Of a stretch of 64,000 nucleotides of DNA, positions 59,601 to 64,000 are shown one piece after another. Position 1 is the stretch's first letter. Each line of letters opens with the position of its first letter. The position numbers and the translations under genes were made by a program. The stretch is taken from positions 3,305,524-3,369,523 of the forward strand of contig JAGYVD010000009.1 of NCBI GenBank assembly GCA_021209875.1. The letters are read 5' to 3'. The notes below the pieces were generated by a model. That model was not told the origin of the DNA. It saw only the letters and a program-made list of their open reading frames with translations, and searched no databases. The DNA comes from Rosellinia necatrix. Taxonomy: Eukaryota; Ascomycota; Sordariomycetes; Xylariales; Xylariaceae.

Positions 59601-62481
59601 TAATATAGCTAGTTTTTTACTAAGCTTATAATTTGTTATTTTTATTAGATTATTATATAAAACTTAAATATATTTTTATTATTTTATATTTATTTTTCTA
59701 AATTATTATAATAATAATTATATTTATAAATTAATATAAATAATAAAATGTAATTATATTAAAATATATTATATATAATATTATTTGTTTCATAGTTATT
59801 TAATTTAAAAACTTTTAAATAATTATATAATAAATTATAATAATTTATTTAATAATTAAATTAAATAAAAATATATAATTAAAATTATTATATATAAAAT
59901 ATTTTAGTTTATATATTTTTTAATATATATAAAAAAAAAAATAGTATAAAACTTTTAAAACAAATTTAAAATATAATTAATTTATATTAATAAATAAATA
60001 TAATTTTAATTAATTAAACTTTATAATATATATATTAATTTATTTTATAACAAAAAATTATAATAATTATAAATATTTTGTTTTTATAAATATTTTAAAG
60101 TTTTAATATTATATTAAAATATTAAAATAAGTTTAAACTTTTAATAATTATTTAGTTAATTTTTATATATTTTTTAATAATATTAAAAACAAACTTTATA
60201 AAAATTTTTTATATTTTTTATAAAAGTATAATTTTAATATTTTTATACTTTATTATGTTTTAATATTAATGCTATAAATTAAATATATTAAAATAATTCT
60301 ATAGTTTTTAATTAAATAAGATTTAATTTTAAAATTAAAAAAAATAATTATATAATTTTATATTTTTTATTATAAATTTAAATGTTTTATTTTAAATAAA
60401 TAAATAATATAAACAAATAAAAATTTAATTAATTTAATAAGCTTTAAAATATTTGTTAATAAAATTATATAAAAATAATTAAAACATATAAATATAAAAT
60501 TTATAAATTATAATTTTATATATTATATTTTATATATAAAATAAATAATAAAAAATAAAAACTATTTATTATTAATAATATTAATTAATTTTATTAATTT
60601 TATAAATTATTTATAATTATTTTTATTATATTTTTATAAAATACTTTTTTTAATATTTATTTTAAATATAATATATTATAATTTATAAAACTTTTTAAAT
60701 TTTTATATTTAATTTTTTAATAATTAATATTATAAATTTTATAATATAATATTGTTTTATTTATTTTAATTTATATATTTTTTAAAACAATATTTAATTT
60801 TTTTTTATATAAAGATTTAAATATTATATTATTAAAATATAAATTTACAACTTTTTTATATATAAAAATAATAAAAATTTTAATTATTATTAAAATTATA
60901 TTTTATTATTATGTTTAAAAATTTAAATTATTAAAATTTTAAAACTATAAATTTTTGTTTAATTATTTTTAATAGTTATATTATTATATAATAAATAATT
61001 TAATTATATAATATTAAATATATATTTATAATATTAAAATATATTTTTAATATAAAATAAATTAAAATTAAATAATTATTAAACTATATATATTAATTAT
61101 AATATTTTAAACTATGTTTTAATTTTTATTATAGTTTTTTATTATAAAAATAATTTTATAAATAATTTTTAAAATTATTTTTAAATTATAAATAAAAAAG
61201 TTTAACCTTTTAATAATATTTATTTATAATTTATAATTTTTCTTTTTTTTTTTTTAAAATTATAATGTTTTAAATATTATAAATATTATATTTATATTAA
61301 AATAAACAAAAATGCTAAGCTTAATATTTTTAATTATGTTTATATTAAATTAAATAAAATAATATAAGCTATTTTAAACTCAACTTATTTTAAGCTAACT
61401 TTATTTATTTATATTAATAATTAAAATTATAAAACTATATTTAAAATTTTATTATTTTTATTACTTATATATATATAATATTAAAATATAAATTAATATA
61501 TAATAAAATATAGTTATTTATAGCTTTTATTTTTAACCAGGTTTATAAATTTATTAAAAATATATAAATAATAAAAAAAAGTTTATATAAAATAAAAAAT
61601 TTATATATTTATATATATTAAATATTAAAAAAAGTTTATTATTAAAGCAATTTTATATAAAGTTTAGATTATATAAAAAAAAATTATTTTTTTAAAATTT
61701 TATTTTATTTATTTTATAAAATTTAATATATAAATATTAATAATTTAAACATTTTTAAATATAAATTTTATTTATAATTTAAATATTTTTAAATATAAAC
61801 ATTATTAATAATTTAATACACAAATAAATTTTTATATAAATAATATTTTTAAAAATTATTAATATATAAAATAGTATATATAAATAAATATATATTTTAT
61901 TTTATATAATTATTAAATTTTATTAAAATTAATTAAAAATAATCTATTTTATTAAAAATAAATTTTATTTATTATTTTAATACATATATTTTAAATATAT
62001 TTTATTATATAGTTTTTAATAATTAAAAACTTTTATTAAATTTATAATAAAAGATTAAAAGTTTAATAAATTTAATTATATATATTATATAATAATAAAA
62101 TAATAATATTATATTTATTATAAAGTAATAAATAAATTTAAAAATATATATATATTAATATATTTAATTTTAAAATTTTAAATATTTTTATTATATTTTT
62201 TAAAATATTATTATTTTATTAAAGTTTTAAACTTTTATAAATTTTAATATTAAATTTTAATAATTATAAAATAAAACTTTATAATAATCTTATTTTTTAA
62301 AATATATAAATCATTTTATTATTACAAGCTATAAAAAAATATAAATTATTTTATTATATATAATATTTTAAAATAAATAATATTAAATAATATATAAAAT
62401 AATATAATAATATTTTATATAAAACTATTTTTAAACATAGAATTTATAAACATTTATATTTTTTTAACATAATATATATAT

Positions 62482-62796
62482 TATTAAAACTATAGCAATT
62501 AGTTATAGTTAGTTATAGCTGTTATATATATATATATTTTATATAAATATATAACATATATATTATATATATATATATATAATATATATATTTTATATAT
62601 AAAACAAACTATATTATTGCTATTATTTTAATAAGTTGTATATTAGTAGAATTTTTATATAAAATTTAAAATAATGCTATATATAATAATTATTTAAATA
62701 AAATTATTAAAAATAATAAATATTATATAATAAAAAGTTATATTTTATTTTATATATAAACAGTATTTATATTATATATATAAACTTTATTTAATA
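62482..62796 (+). mobile_element. Solo LTR of the Gypsy family E (E3)
   Basis: 315 bp, colinear with both LTRs of the element at 8998-16511 (TATTAAAACTATAGCAATTA at the start, TTTATTTAATA at the end). TATAT flanks both sides (62477-62481 and 62797-62801), a possible target duplication but weak in this A/T context. Strongly decayed. Confidence 0.65.
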
Positions 62797-63730
62797 TATA
62801 TAATAAAATAATTTAAATATAAACATAAATAAAGTATTATATAAATACATGTTTAAATTTCTTTTTATTTTATATATTTAGCTATAATAAATTTTAATAA
62901 AATAATTAAAAATTAAAATTAAGTTATATTATTTATTTATTTTTTATTTAAATCTTATATTAAACATATTATAAAATTTATATAAAAATTTAAACATAAT
63001 TAATATATTTAAATTAATATTAAAATAACAAGATTTTATTTTTAAACTTTTATATATATACACTTAAAATAAAATATTTAAATAAAAAATATTATAATAT
63101 TAAAATATGTTTTTTAAATATTAATAAATAAAATAATTATTTTAATATATATAAAATTTGTTAAAAATATAAATATTTAAAATTCATATATAAATATATA
63201 TAAGATTTATTTAATTTTAATATTTAAAATACTTTTATAAAAAATAAAATTAAAATAATTATACTTTTAATAATAATATTACTTAAAGTTTTAATAAAAA
63301 TTAAATATAAAATATTAAAAGAAAATATTTATTAAAAAAAAAAGTTATTATATTAATAATTAATAAATATATTAAAAAATATTTAATATAAAAAATTTGT
63401 ATTTTAAACTTTTTATTTAATATAATATAATATTAATATTAATATATAATAAAGATAATTTAAAAAATTATTTTTATTTATATATATATTTTATTTAATT
63501 ATATAATTATTTTATATTATAAATAAATATTTTTAAATTAATTATTTATATTAATTAATTTATATATAACATTTATAATTCTTATTTATTATTATTTATA
63601 TAATTATATATATAAATATTTTATGTTTTATATGTTAATATTAAATTTAACCTTTAATTTTTATCTTATATTTTTATTTATTTTTATTTTTAAACTTATA
63701 TTTTAATATACCTTATAGTTTTATAAGTAG

Positions 63731-63765
63731 CTAAGGCGTGGAGCCTGCCTGGGGCGACGCCAGGG
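63731..63765 (+). other. GC-rich junction at the telomere base
   Basis: GCTAAGGCGTGGAGCCTGCC followed by TGGGGCGACGCCAGGG separates the AT desert from the telomere repeats, with short self-complementarity (CCTGG...CCAGG). It may be a conserved junction shared by other chromosome ends. Confidence 0.5.
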
Positions 63766-64000
63766 TTAGGGTTAGGGTTAGGGTTAGGGTTAGGGTTAGG
63801 GTTAGGGTTAGGGTTAGGGTTAGGGTTAGGGTTAGGGTTAGGGTTAGGGTTAGGGTTAGGGTTAGGGTTAGGGTTAGGGTTAGGGTTAGGGTTAGGGTTA
63901 GGGTTAGGGTTAGGGTTAGGGTTAGGGTTAGGGTTAGGGTTAGGGTTAGGGTTAGGGTTAGGGTTAGGGTTAGGGTTAGGGTTAGGGTTAGGGTTAGGGT
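63766..64000 (+). repeat. Telomere, (TTAGGG)39
   Basis: 39 complete, error-free TTAGGG units plus one T to the end of the window, G-rich strand running 3' outward, as required at a right-hand chromosome end. Length fits the short telomeres of filamentous ascomycetes. Confidence 0.98.

Larger units (their letters stand above)
57926..63730. other. Subtelomeric AT desert, no gene
   Basis: Almost pure A/T with no open frame worth listing and no telomere-linked helicase signature. Exceptions are the features listed separately at 58258, 59475 and 62482. Confidence 0.8.

Noticed and set aside
57926..63730. Telomere-linked helicase gene
   Set aside because: Looked for because such genes are common at fungal chromosome ends; no helicase motifs or long frames are present.

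Overview
This window is one chromosome end of a filamentous ascomycete fungus (Pezizomycotina). The right edge is a run of 39 complete TTAGGG repeats, so position 64000 is at the physical tip. The few genes are of fungal type: short GT-AG introns, an RTA1-like membrane protein, a GH78 rhamnosidase-like enzyme and a HET-s/HET-S homologue. Most of the window is extremely AT-rich, ORF-less and full of decayed repeats whose copies differ by C-to-T and G-to-A changes. That pattern fits repeat-induced point mutation (RIP). A Sordariomycete is my best guess, but the species cannot be named from this sequence.

Layout. 1-7340 has ordinary base composition and holds two accessory genes on the + strand, the RTA1-like gene (1327-2298) and the secreted GH78-like gene (4141-6643). 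7341-49850 is an AT-rich desert of nested mobile elements. It can be ordered in time. A 2.3 kb repeat (CF) was entered by a full-length Ty3/Gypsy element (8998-16511, two 313 bp LTRs), which was itself entered by a 253 bp solo-LTR-like element. A second CF copy (36676-38976) preserves the empty site. A 4.85 kb repeat occurs twice in tandem (39505-49496), and its second copy carries a clean solo LTR with a 5 bp target duplication. 49850-55100 is an island of normal composition with a small His/Gln-rich protein gene (52659-53263) and an intact HET-S-type gene (54115-54981). 55100-63730 is a second AT desert with a 62 bp minisatellite, a nearly perfect 9 bp satellite of 64 units, a hairpin-rich GC patch and a solo LTR. 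The telomere follows.

Two things stand out. First, an apparently intact prion/cell-death gene (HeLo domain plus two HET-s motif pseudo-repeats) lies about 9 kb from the telomere, with no NLR partner gene in the window. Second, at least four families of short elements (about 185-310 bp) keep normal GC inside the desert and are flanked by exact target-site duplications, while every long repeat is ruined. This is what a length threshold for RIP would leave behind. Short GC patches therefore mark insertions, and several can be checked against empty sites inside this same window.

All repeat alignments were made by eye. AT-rich alignments are approximate at their edges, and no database search was possible.
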